This document shows positions 51,586 to 59,825 of a stretch of 64,000 bases of DNA, piece by piece. This DNA comes from Desulfoscipio gibsoniae DSM 7213 (GTDB taxonomy: Bacteria > Bacillota > Desulfotomaculia > Desulfotomaculales > Desulfallaceae): contig NC_021184.1 in the NCBI RefSeq assembly GCF_000233715.2, forward strand, positions 4,274,001 to 4,338,000, in the 5' to 3' direction. Position 1 is the first letter of the stretch. Each line of letters starts with the position of its first letter. Under the pieces are notes generated by a model, which made no database searches, was not told the origin of the DNA, and saw only the letters and a list, made by a program, of their open reading frames with translations. Made by a program: the position numbers and the translations under genes.

Positions 51586-52035
51586 TTAATTAAATTTTAA
51601 TTTAGGAAGCAGTAAAAGTAAAGTCACAAAATGACACATGTGTGACACTTTTGTCTCCGAATTAATATCAGCACCCTTAATCGTCAGATATTTCTCATAT
51701 GTTTTTCTCGTAACCGCAATGTCATAACCACGAAGACCGTTAATGTCACGGCTTGCATAGGCATTTTTCAACACACTATATTTTTCTTGACAAATGTCAA
51801 GATAGCACAACAATGCCTCCTCCCAAGTTAGACCATCTGTTATACGGCCAAAACTGGCTTCATAAAATTGAGCAAAGTACCAGCTAGCAAGATCATATTT
51901 ATCTTTAAAGTGGCGGTAAAAGGTCTTCCTTGAAAGAGATGTGCCTGCTACAATTTCACTGACATGAATATCATCAAGGTTCTTCTTCATCAGCAGTTTC
52001 TCAAGTGATTCCGCTAGTATTTTTTTACTGTTCAT
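51586..52035 (-). CDS. TetR-family regulator, C-terminally shortened
   Basis: 149 residues from ATG 52035 (GGAGAA upstream). The HTH is intact: KILAESLEKLLMKKNLDDIH, then VSEIVAGTSLSRKTFYRHFKDK. The ligand domain is shorter than in DhaS-type relatives (about 185 residues) and ends in a leucine-rich stretch, which suggests truncation by a frame loss near 51600. It lies head-on upstream of the T-box; its target is unknown. Confidence 0.7.
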   Translation of the reverse strand: MNSKKILAESLEKLLMKKNLDDIHVSEIVAGTSLSRKTFYRHFKDKYDLASWYFAQFYEASFGRITDGLTWEEALLCYLDICQEKYSVLKNAYASRDINGLRGYDIAVTRKTYEKYLTIKGADINSETKVSHMCHFVTLLLLLPKLKFN

Positions 52036-52101
52036 AGTGTTTCTCCATAAGTTTATAAAATACAAGTATAAACTTATTCTCTGTAGAATAATACTTATCA
52101 A

Positions 52102-52488
52102 TCTTTGATTTTATTAAAGTTCATAATACATATACTGCTCATCATGTTTTTAAGCCCGTTTATCCTTTATCTCTAAGGGAATGCGAGCTTTTCTAGTGGC
52201 GTACCATCTTTGTAGGCTGCTTAATGCGATATATACATGAAGTTACAATATCAATACCATTGGTATCACATCCCTAAAAAGAAAAATTCCGTATATTCCA
52301 CGGAGTTTGAATTGTAATAATTGGTATTTTGTCTATAAATAATAAATGTGTATTAGGGTTTTTGATGTCCGATACCCTCAAAAATGATAAACACAAATTT
52401 TGTATCACAGCATCTTTGAAATACGACACAACAACATATTATGCATACCCTTTGCCAATAATAAAAAAAACATACTGAAGGTGATATT
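52102..52488. other. intergenic region, nothing recognised
   Basis: AT-rich with several short dyads (for example ATACCATTGGTAT at 52256-52268, ATTCCGTATATTCCACGGAGTTTG at about 52290). The dyad at 52256 could be an operator. No ORF. Confidence 0.4.
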
Positions 52489-53007
52489 TTGAAATTATTG
52501 GAGAAACTTGAACAAATTGGTGATCTAGGTCAATCTAAAAGAGATTTACAAACAGAACTTAATGTGTTTGAAGCAGGACACCTATGGAATTTACTAACAT
52601 CGCGGTATGATGTTATTGAAGTTACGCAGGTACTTCGAAATTTTGCTAATGATCCAGATCTTAAATTAGTTTTGAATCAAGGCTTAAAAACCTTAAAACA
52701 ACAAGTTACTGAATTAGAAGATTTCATAAGTCAGTATGGACTACCACTACCTAAAAGACCACCGGCGAGTTCAGAAAGTACGATTAAGGTTGAGGTTATT
52801 ACTGATGAGTATATATATAGACGTGTACTTTCAGGAATTCAAAGTTTTATACCGGTTCACGGGTTGGCTATGGTTCAGACTACATCAGCTAAGCTTAGGC
52901 AGAGATTTTTAACTTTTTTAATAAAAGAACTCAAAATGTATGATAAATTTTTAGTATATGGCCAGCTTAAAGGATGGGTTATGGAACCACCTGCTTATCG
53001 AGTTTAA
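52489..53007 (+). CDS. DUF3231 family protein
   Basis: 172 residues from TTG with GAAGGTGAT upstream. A four-helix segment with EAGHLWNLLTSRYDVIEVTQ and LEDFISQYGLPLPKRPP matches the repeat unit of DUF3231, spore-coat/ferritin-like helical proteins of endospore formers. The family's typical protein has two such units; here there is one unit plus a partial second. Confidence 0.75.
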   Translation: MKLLEKLEQIGDLGQSKRDLQTELNVFEAGHLWNLLTSRYDVIEVTQVLRNFANDPDLKLVLNQGLKTLKQQVTELEDFISQYGLPLPKRPPASSESTIKVEVITDEYIYRRVLSGIQSFIPVHGLAMVQTTSAKLRQRFLTFLIKELKMYDKFLVYGQLKGWVMEPPAYRV

Positions 53008-53240
53008 TATACCTCTGTGGGTTCTAGGACCAATGACCGTTTTGCTTCGCATAATTCACTATTCATTAAGCGACACAGCCTGTATAAGGCTTTTGGGTCC
53101 AGTTCATATTGCACTATTGAATCTTCGGCTATTTCCTGCTTGAGGATTTGAATAATCAAAAGGTTACCATGTTTCAACAGTCCCAGCTTAACCCAATTGA
53201 AAAGCTCGTTCTTAAATGCAATACCGTGACTTGTGCCCAA
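53004..53240 (-). CDS. hypothetical protein fragment
   Basis: 78 codons from a TTG without a good ribosome-binding site; the frame is open a further 17 codons upstream (KRKTPNQLKKILG). Helical, no recognised family. It overlaps the end of the DUF3231 gene by 4 bp. It may be a remnant. Confidence 0.3.
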   Translation of the reverse strand: MGTSHGIAFKNELFNWVKLGLLKHGNLLIIQILKQEIAEDSIVQYELDPKALYRLCRLMNSELCEAKRSLVLEPTEVY

Positions 53241-53584
53241 TATCTTTTTTAGTTGATTGGGTGTCTTTCTTTTTACCTACCTGTATTGGGCGATTTTCTC
53301 TGGTACAAATACTCGGGAAAAGGCTAGTAACAGGAAATATATAATTATATAAAAATCAGGCCGGTACATAAAAATCAATCCACAGGTACGAACGACTGCA
53401 ATCGAAACCATGGCAGCAGTTTCCATGACGCGGCCGGAGGCGAAAAAATACTCCTTCCACATCCCCGCGCCACCCGGCACCACCGTTCCCCGTCCACGTC
53501 TGATCGAGAAGATCTCCCCTGTGTTAATCTGTGTTAATCTGTGTAATCTGTGATTTATTAACACTTTTGATTGCCGGGTTGAAG

Positions 53585-53908
53585 TCATTCTAAGTCTTTC
53601 ATGAACTTAGGATAATCCGTTCTACCGTCAACAATGTGATAGACGAATACAGTATCACCAATTAGACGGTAAATATAAAGATAGTTTTCACAAATAAACA
53701 TACGATAACCTAGCGTTTTTAACGGTTTATCTGCACAGCTCACACCCATGTTGGGGCTTATCTGTAAAAGTGCAAGCGCATCATAAATACGATTGGTAAT
53801 TTTGCGCGCCGAACCGGGGCCCACAAGTTCCAGGTGAACAAGGGCAATTTCCTCCAACTCACGCTGGGCAGGCGTGAGGATGTGTAGCTTATACTTCGCA
53901 TTGCTCAT
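53585..53908 (-). CDS. RelE/ParE-family toxin
   Basis: 107 residues: ILTPAQRELEEIALVHLELVG with GSARKITNRIYDALALLQ, then LGYRMFICENYLYIYRLIGD and VYHIVDGRTDYP, the RelE/ParE fold. It acts as a toxin (mRNA cleavage or gyrase inhibition). It overlaps the antitoxin gene upstream by 20 bp. Confidence 0.9.
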   Translation of the reverse strand: MSNAKYKLHILTPAQRELEEIALVHLELVGPGSARKITNRIYDALALLQISPNMGVSCADKPLKTLGYRMFICENYLYIYRLIGDTVFVYHIVDGRTDYPKFMKDLE

Positions 53909-54161
53909 AGATTTTCTCTAAACGTTGCTTGGATTCTTCCAGCGTATAGGCCGGCTCTCCGGCAAGACGAGACTTTTCTGCCAGTTCAAGCTTTGCTCTC
54001 AACCGGATTAACTCATCTCGCTTTTCAAATGCGTCTATGCTTATAACCACAAGGTCGCCTTCGCCATTTTTAGTGATGTAGATAGGTTCCTGTGATTCAT
54101 GGGCAAGTCTTGAAATAGCGCCATAATCATTACGCAAGCTGGTTGAAGATTTGATAATCAC
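53889..54161 (-). CDS. Phd/YefM-type antitoxin
   Basis: 90 residues: STSLRNDYGAISRLAHESQE, then PIYITKNGEGDLVVISIDAF is the Phd/YefM DNA-binding fold; the C-terminal helix neutralises the toxin. Starts the two-gene toxin-antitoxin operon, presumably autorepressed. Confidence 0.9.
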   Translation of the reverse strand: MIIKSSTSLRNDYGAISRLAHESQEPIYITKNGEGDLVVISIDAFEKRDELIRLRAKLELAEKSRLAGEPAYTLEESKQRLEKIYEQCEV

Positions 54162-54202
54162 AAGGCTACCTCCTTTGATATAAATTATTCTGCCTTTATT
54201 AT

Positions 54203-54418
54203 ATGATAATTCTTCACTGGTATCAATTCTTTAAGGCGGCAGGCGACTCCGCCGTGCTGGATAAATTCAGCGACAGGGAGGACATCGCCGGATATGCGAC
54301 AAACAGCCTGGCCACCCTGGTGAAGGAGTTGCTGGCCCACATCCGCGCCCTTTCCAGAAGACAAGGAGATATTATGCTGGATGAGTTGACCTTTGCGGAA
54401 CTTCTGTCATATATTTGA
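54203..54418 (+). pseudogene. S-layer homology (SLH) domain fragment
   Basis: 71 codons include LDKFSDREDIAGYATNSLAT with LVKELL, most of one SLH repeat that anchors proteins to secondary cell-wall polymer. No signal peptide or other repeats are present; the remaining sequence is unrelated. Remnant of a surface protein. Confidence 0.55.
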
Positions 54419-54445
54419 CGACTAATAAGTAGAAGGAGTGATAAT

Positions 54446-54982
54446 ATGAAAAAATATCTATGTCTATTCGTTTGTATGGCTATAAGTTTGGTTTTCTTGA
54501 CAGGATGCGGAAATTATGGTAACAGCAATTCATCCGTAGGAACAGAAAACACCGTAACGAAAACTGCTTCAAGCCAGTCTGCTGAGACAACTGACTGGGA
54601 ACCTACAACATATGAAACTGTCAACAACTTTGACGGCGTTACTATGATTGTAAAGGAAGGAACATCTTCCTCTACCAGTTTGACCGTATATTTTGAGAAT
54701 AAATCGAGCAGTCAGTGTATCTATGGCGAATTCTTTTTGTTGGAAAAGAAAATCAATGGAAACTGGTATCAGGTTCCTGTCATTATAGATGGCAACTACG
54801 GATTTGTTGATATTGGCTATAATTTGACCTCTGGAGACAATGGCGAATGGGCAGTCGATTGGGAATGGCTCTATGGCAGTCTGGACACAGGTGAATACCG
54901 CATTATGAAAGATATACAAGATTTTAGAGGTTCAGGGGAATATGACACTTACTATTTGGCTGCTGAGTTTACAATTTACTAA
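54446..54982 (+). CDS. lipoprotein with immunoglobulin-like domain
   Basis: 178 residues. Signal peptide with lipobox LTGC (Cys21), a Ser/Thr-rich linker and a beta-sandwich domain with TSLTVYFENKSSSQCIYGEF, GNWYQVPVI and GEYRIMKDIQDFRG, as in bacterial Ig-like lipoproteins (Big_14 type). Anchored outside the membrane; role unknown. AGAAGGAGTG precedes the ATG. AT-rich relative to the neighbours. Confidence 0.75.
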   Translation: MKKYLCLFVCMAISLVFLTGCGNYGNSNSSVGTENTVTKTASSQSAETTDWEPTTYETVNNFDGVTMIVKEGTSSSTSLTVYFENKSSSQCIYGEFFLLEKKINGNWYQVPVIIDGNYGFVDIGYNLTSGDNGEWAVDWEWLYGSLDTGEYRIMKDIQDFRGSGEYDTYYLAAEFTIY

Positions 54983-55133
54983 CCGAACAAAATGAGTATA
55001 ATAGGTTGCTGTTGTTAAGGCCTATATTTTATATTTATCGATAGCAACAAGGACGGAATTACTCCGCCCTTGATAATTGTGACTAAAAAACCAAAAACAA
55101 CGTTAATAGTATCACCTCCAACCTAGGCAAGCC

Positions 55134-56507
55134 CTATGTATGGATAATCACCAATGTCCCCCGGGGTATGTTTTCGTAAAACCATTTGGCATCACTTTCG
55201 TCCAATCGTATACAACCATGACTTGCCGGAAGACCAAGTTTGTCATGCTCTTCTTCCTTAGTTTTCCATTGGCTATCTTTAGGTACTGAGTGTACAAGTA
55301 TTTGCCCCACTAGTCGCACCCAGTATGTCGCCCCCTCACCAAACCTTGACGACCAAAAACTATAACCGTGATCTTGAGTATAAAAGTAGCCTAGTGGTGT
55401 AGGGGCATCAGGACGTCCCCCTGATGCCGGCATAGAACAAATCTTTTTACTTCCCTGATATACAGTAACAGTATGTTTTTCACCCAGACAGACATCTACC
55501 CATAACCTTTTACCCATATCCAAAGTGGTAAAAGATAATTGACTGTTTATACTTTCCCCGGCTTTGGATTTTGCCTGTAACACTGCTTTATAGCTATGGT
55601 CAGGTAAAAATACACGAGCTGGTTGAAAACGGGCCGTTTTTCGATCAACCTGTGTTTTACCGGGTACATTTTCTCCATCCTTGATTTCCACAACCTTCAC
55701 GGAAGCGGCGGCCATCTCCTGATTAAGAGTAAACTCTATGGTTTGAAAAAGTTGAACGCTCTTTGTATTGTTACTTGGGTTTGTATCGATGACTTCAAGC
55801 TTGGGAGCAGTAGAAAATGCTATTTTATATTGTTTTTCCAAAATACTTCCACTCAAATTTTTTAGACCCGGTTTAATGATGATTTGGTAAGTTGCCTCAT
55901 TTTTAAAAGGTTTTTTCGGGGTGTAGTGCCAGCGGCTATAATCTGTGTAATTCTTACCGTTGGCGGAAAACTCAAAAGCCTTAAGATGCCCTGGTGTAGG
56001 CAGGATAATACTTTTTTTTAGACTTTTAGGATCAACCGGAGTATTAAAAGTTAATAGCAGGGGTCCGCAAGATGGTACATTGTTAATAATTGTTTCCGAT
56101 GATAACTCCAGTGGAGCATAAGGCCTGACACTACCTTGAACACTTTTTTTAATATATGGAATAATGGTAGGAACGTTATCAATTTTAAATGTTAATAATT
56201 GTCCTTGAGGCCCTTTTTCTTGTGTTAATTGCAAAAGCATAGTATTAGAGGATAACCAATTAATCTTATATGAAATTGGTGTATTGGCTATTTCGGGTAT
56301 AATAGTTATTTTAGATTTTATTGATTCCTTGTGCACAGGTAGGATAAAATTAATTCTCACTAAAGTGTCAAAGGGGTTTGAGTTTGTACTAATGTTTACT
56401 ATGGAATAATTTTTAAGACTCAGAATTAATAAAACTATTAAGAATAAGGCTCCCCCAAAACGTCGTTTTATACGTTTTGGTCTCTTTACCAGAGTCCATC
56501 CCTCCAA
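55134..56507 (-). CDS. L,D-transpeptidase (YkuD) with Ig-like (Big_5) domain
   Basis: 457 residues. One N-terminal membrane helix (RRFGGALFLIVLLILSLKNY), then a long extracytoplasmic part with a Big_5-type domain (about 215-310: PSNNTKSVQLFQTIEFTLNQ, SFTTLDMGK). The YkuD domain follows (about 320-455) with HSVPKDSQW and the catalytic SHGCIRLDESDAKWFYENIP (His, Cys, Arg). It forms 3-3 crosslinks in peptidoglycan or attaches proteins, possibly in spores. Confidence 0.92.
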   Translation of the reverse strand: MEGWTLVKRPKRIKRRFGGALFLIVLLILSLKNYSIVNISTNSNPFDTLVRINFILPVHKESIKSKITIIPEIANTPISYKINWLSSNTMLLQLTQEKGPQGQLLTFKIDNVPTIIPYIKKSVQGSVRPYAPLELSSETIINNVPSCGPLLLTFNTPVDPKSLKKSIILPTPGHLKAFEFSANGKNYTDYSRWHYTPKKPFKNEATYQIIIKPGLKNLSGSILEKQYKIAFSTAPKLEVIDTNPSNNTKSVQLFQTIEFTLNQEMAAASVKVVEIKDGENVPGKTQVDRKTARFQPARVFLPDHSYKAVLQAKSKAGESINSQLSFTTLDMGKRLWVDVCLGEKHTVTVYQGSKKICSMPASGGRPDAPTPLGYFYTQDHGYSFWSSRFGEGATYWVRLVGQILVHSVPKDSQWKTKEEEHDKLGLPASHGCIRLDESDAKWFYENIPRGTLVIIHT

Positions 56508-56618
56508 TATATTTACAATATTATCACTTTATGTATATGAACGAAACATTGCAACCTATACGCTTTAAATTAAAAAAACAAGCCCCACGGGATTTTTCTA
56601 TTACCCCAAAAGCTCCTT

Positions 56619-56904
56619 TTATGCCATACTCGATTTTACCATTGGATCCCATGTAGGGTTTTCACTTTCAAAACTCGCTTCCACAATGGCATCCATACTT
56701 CTTTCAAGAATGGCTGTGCGCATATGGGTATTTGCTTGGAAAGTTGAGATAAAAGATCCCCTGGGCAACCCCTACCTCCTTTACAATCTTACTGTCACTT
56801 GTCTCATTATAACCCTTTTGGATGAACAACTCTGTTGCAGCATCAATTATAGCCTGACGGACGCTAGGACTTCCTTATTTTATTACTCTTTTTTCCGGAG
56901 TCAT
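56619..56904 (-). pseudogene. TetR-family regulator, inactivated
   Basis: On the minus strand MTPEKRVIK is followed by an in-frame stop, then RQAIIDAATELFIQKGYNET and SKIVKEVGVAQGIFYLNFPSK (TetR HTH). After a frame slip come NTHMRTAILERSMDAIVEAS and a stop at 56619. One nonsense codon, at least one frameshift and the missing ligand domain make it a pseudogene. Its operator palindromes just upstream remain intact. Confidence 0.75.
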
Positions 56905-56911
56905 CAAGATC

Positions 56912-56963
56912 ATGATTGCATAATGCAATTTTCAATATTAATAGAGTTGCATTATGCAATCAT
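56912..56963. promoter_or_regulatory. 17-bp inverted repeat with two TetR-type half-palindromes
   Basis: ATGATTGCATAATGCAA at 56912-56928 and its exact reverse complement at 56947-56963. Each arm is itself a near palindrome (TTGCAT-x-ATGCAA), as in TetR operators. A degenerate third copy lies at 57048. Confidence 0.65.
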
Positions 56964-57047
56964 TAGAAAATCTATTTATTTAGCCCATAAATTCTTATAA
57001 AATAACACTTATTAAAGTATGCTAACCTTACTTTATTACAGATATTA

Positions 57048-57062
57048 ATTGCATATTGCAAT
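57048..57062. promoter_or_regulatory. third copy of the TTGCA-type palindrome
   Basis: ATTGCATATTGCAAT, related to the operator at 56912-56963; 17 bp before the possible sigma-54 promoter of the activator gene. Confidence 0.45.
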
Positions 57063-57078
57063 CCGCGGGTTTAAGGAA

Positions 57079-57094
57079 TGGCAAAAAAACCGCA
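57079..57094 (+). promoter_or_regulatory. possible sigma-54 promoter
   Basis: TGGCAAAAAAACCGCA has GG and GC 12 bp apart as in -24/-12 promoters; the -12 half (CCGC) deviates from TTGC. It lies about 130 bp before the sigma-54 activator gene. Confidence 0.3.
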
Positions 57095-57222
57095 TTAAAT
57101 TACACATTATTTAAATGGTACGGATCTTGCATTTCATCAGAAAAGAGTTATTTCTTATTAGCTGATTATATGTATTAGACTTTAGTGCTAATTGCTAAGA
57201 ATAAACTTACGGGACGGTTTTC

Positions 57223-58575
57223 ATGGAAAAAATTGATATGTCTATATTAAACAACTTAATACTAGACAGCATAACCGAGGGCGTCATAGCCATAAGCATA
57301 GATCATCGTATTATTTCATTCAATCGCGCAGCGGAGAATTTTACCGGCTTATCGCGGGGTGATGTGCTGGGTCGATACTGCTGGGAAATATTACAACCTA
57401 GCCCCAATAAATGTGAAACCGATTGCCCTCTTAAACAAACTACAGAAACATTAAACCAAGTAAATAACAAAGTGGTGGTAACAACAAACGCCGCTGGCAA
57501 AAAGGTTCATCTCAGCATATATGATGTGGTTTTAAAGGATAACTACGGTCAGGTTATTGGAATAGTAAAAATCAGCCGGGATCTAAGCCTTGTAGAGGAG
57601 CTCAGAAAAGAGCTAAGTGGACGCTATACCTTTGCGGACATTATCAGCAAAAATCATAAGATGCAGCAAATATTCCAGATACTGCCTGACATTGCCGAAA
57701 GTGAAAGCTCTGTTCTAATTGAGGGTCCTACCGGATCCGGGAAGGAACTTCTAGCCAGGGCTATTCATAATTTAAGCCAGCGCCGGGGCCATCCCCTGGT
57801 GACAGTAAACTGTGCTGCCCTTCCCGACTCACTTCTGGAGTCGGAGCTTTTCGGTTACGAGGCAGGCGCTTTTACAGACGCCAGAAAAAGCAAGCAAGGT
57901 CGTTTCGCGAGGGCCAACGGGGGAACCATCCTTCTTGATGAGATTGGCGATATATCACCGGCGCTGCAGGTTAAGCTTTTAAGGGTATTGCAGGAGAAGG
58001 AATACGAGCCACTGGGGTCCACAACTACGGTCAAAACCGATGTGAGGGTTTTGGCAGCTACCAACAAAAATGTCGAACAACTTATAAAGCAAGGTCTTTT
58101 TAGAAATGATTTGTACTACCGGATTAATGTAATAAAGCTTACCCTTCCACCACTGGCTGACCGAAAGGAAGACATTCCGCTGCTAATTAACCATTTTATT
58201 AATCGTTTTAATAATTTAAGGGAAAGGGATGTCGAGGGTATTTCGGAAGATGCCTTGTCTATTTTAATGAGGCATAATTATCCAGGTAACATCCGGGAAT
58301 TGGAAAACATCATTGAACATGCCTTTGTTCTATGCAAAAAGGGTCTTATTATGACAAGACATCTCCCATCGCACCTTCAGGTTGAGAAAGAGCCGGGCAA
58401 GAGTTGTAACGACGCTTGCACGCTGTCAGAAATGGAAAAAAGGTTGATCTACCAGGCTCTCGTCCGGAACAACGGCAACAAAAAGGCTGCAGCAGTCGAA
58501 CTGGGAATTGATAAGACAACCCTATGGCGTAAAATAAAAAAACTTAAGAAAGCAGGTTTACTAAGAGACGTATAG
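57223..58575 (+). CDS. sigma-54-dependent transcriptional activator with PAS domain
   Basis: 450 residues. An N-terminal PAS domain (about 10-130) with a Cys cluster CWEILQPSPNKCETDCPLKQ, suggesting a metal or redox ligand; a central AAA+ domain with EGPTGSGKELLARAIHNLSQ, GAFTDA (sigma-54 contact loop, Asp instead of Gly at position five), GGTILLDEIGDIS and RNDLYYRINV; and a C-terminal Fis-type HTH (NNGNKKAAAVELGIDKTTLW). Likely activates a nearby sigma-54 promoter; the gene at 58630 is the nearest candidate. Confidence 0.95.
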   Translation: MEKIDMSILNNLILDSITEGVIAISIDHRIISFNRAAENFTGLSRGDVLGRYCWEILQPSPNKCETDCPLKQTTETLNQVNNKVVVTTNAAGKKVHLSIYDVVLKDNYGQVIGIVKISRDLSLVEELRKELSGRYTFADIISKNHKMQQIFQILPDIAESESSVLIEGPTGSGKELLARAIHNLSQRRGHPLVTVNCAALPDSLLESELFGYEAGAFTDARKSKQGRFARANGGTILLDEIGDISPALQVKLLRVLQEKEYEPLGSTTTVKTDVRVLAATNKNVEQLIKQGLFRNDLYYRINVIKLTLPPLADRKEDIPLLINHFINRFNNLRERDVEGISEDALSILMRHNYPGNIRELENIIEHAFVLCKKGLIMTRHLPSHLQVEKEPGKSCNDACTLSEMEKRLIYQALVRNNGNKKAAAVELGIDKTTLWRKIKKLKKAGLLRDV

Positions 58576-58629
58576 TTTATCTGGGAGTTTTAGGAAAAAG
58601 AAATATTTTTCGAAAGGGGTATATGCTAT

Positions 58630-59430
58630 ATGTCATTACTTCAGAATCCACTGGATATTTACAAGTTACTCCCAAAATCAAACTGCAAGCAATGTCAGAC
58701 ACCATCATGCCTGGCCTTTGCCGCAGCGATAATTAATGGTCAAAAAAATCTCGCCGATTGCCCTCACCTGGACAGTAATATAACTGAAAGATTTGAAATA
58801 AAAATACATAAGCGGGTACCTCTTGAGCAGCAGCAGGAGCAATTACTGGAGCAGCTGCAAAGAGAAATTGCCACCATAGATTTTTATGCATCGGCAGAAA
58901 GACTGGGAGCATCGCTTTCCGGCGAAAAATTGAAAATTAAGTGTCTTGGTAAGGACTTTTTTATTGATTCTGATGGGAATATTACATCTGATTGCCATGT
59001 TATTGTATGGTTAGCATTGCCATTACTTGATTATGTTTTATCTTGTGCGGGGAAAAATGCTACCGGGGAATGGGTTCCCTTCAGGGAACTAAAAAACGGG
59101 ATGACCTGGGTCCCACTTTTTGAACCGCAATGTGAAAAAGTTTTAAAACAAATTGCTGATAACCATACTGATCTTTTTGAGGACATTTTACATGTATTTG
59201 GCGCAAGGCCGGCAAAGACAAGTTTCTCTTCTGACATTTCGTTAATTTTATACCCCCTGCCAAGAACCCCTATACTCATTTGTTACACTAAGCAGGAAGA
59301 TGAACTTGAATCCAAACTTAATGTTTTTTTTGACACCACGGCGGAAGATAATCTTAACATTCGATCAATCTATGGTATTACCGCAGGGATTGTGAGGATG
59401 TTAGAAAAAATAGCTTTCAGGCATGGTTAA
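58630..59430 (+). CDS. 4Fe-4S domain protein with DUF3786
   Basis: 266 residues. LLPKSNCKQCQTPSCLAFAA...DCP is the C-x2-C-x4-C-x16-C Fe-S cluster motif of the CO dehydrogenase/corrinoid-protein type. The remaining part is DUF3786 (WVPFRELKNGMTWVPLFEPQ). Such proteins occur in anaerobes near methyl-transfer enzymes. The gene starts 54 bp behind the activator and ends at a terminator. Confidence 0.82.
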   Translation: MSLLQNPLDIYKLLPKSNCKQCQTPSCLAFAAAIINGQKNLADCPHLDSNITERFEIKIHKRVPLEQQQEQLLEQLQREIATIDFYASAERLGASLSGEKLKIKCLGKDFFIDSDGNITSDCHVIVWLALPLLDYVLSCAGKNATGEWVPFRELKNGMTWVPLFEPQCEKVLKQIADNHTDLFEDILHVFGARPAKTSFSSDISLILYPLPRTPILICYTKQEDELESKLNVFFDTTAEDNLNIRSIYGITAGIVRMLEKIAFRHG

Positions 59431-59461
59431 CTATAATCGTTAGGCCACAAAAATAACCAAC

Positions 59462-59515
59462 GGCACAGCTAAATTAAGCGTGGCAAGGTTTCGAACTTGA
59501 GCTGCGCATTTTTTT
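59462..59515 (+). terminator. rho-independent terminator
   Basis: GCACAGCT...AGCTGCGC forms the base of a long stem with an inner CAAGGTTTCGAACTTG hairpin, followed by T8. Confidence 0.7.
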
Positions 59516-59577
59516 TGGGGAATGCTACAAAAGATTATCTTATGAAACAATCTCATTTTTTACTTGTGCTTGTTCAT

Positions 59578-59748
59578 CTAAATAAGTGGATCCTTTAAAT
59601 AGCCGCTAAATATCCAACTATATAGATGAGCATCCCCTAAATTTTCAACTATACTGGGTAATACCGTAGCCAGAATTGTTTGCATCATAATAGAGGAAAC
59701 TAATCCTAAAAGTATACCGGTATATGCAAACACTTTAGCCTCATTTCC
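59578..59748 (-). pseudogene. MFS multidrug transporter, N-terminal fragment
   Basis: The minus strand reads YTGILLGLVSSIMMQTILAT and VLPSIVENLGDAHLYSWIFS, the first helix and the start of the second helix of a DHA2-type (EmrB) pump, then a stop. Confidence 0.65.
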
Positions 59749-59764
59749 TTATTCTTGTTGTATA

Positions 59765-59825
59765 GTAAGTAATTCAAAATGCAAAATGGACTTCCCAAAC
59801 CAATGCGGCAACCCTCCTAATGCAA
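59765..59825 (+). repeat. 61-bp dispersed repeat, copy 2
   Basis: Near-identical to 19722-19784; the last bases overlap the stop codon of the PEP-enzyme gene. Confidence 0.85.

Larger units (their letters stand above)
59431..59816. other. intergenic region with terminator, MFS remnant and repeat copy
   Basis: It contains the terminator at 59462-59515, the MFS fragment and the 61-bp repeat. Nothing else recognised. Confidence 0.5.

Noticed and set aside
53277-53588. 103-codon minus-strand ORF
   Set aside because: It runs through tandem GTGTTAATCT units and ends in low-complexity sequence; there is no ribosome-binding site or protein-like pattern.
56686-57000. 104-codon plus-strand ORF
   Set aside because: It is antisense to the TetR pseudogene and the operator palindromes; the minus strand carries the recognisable HTH.
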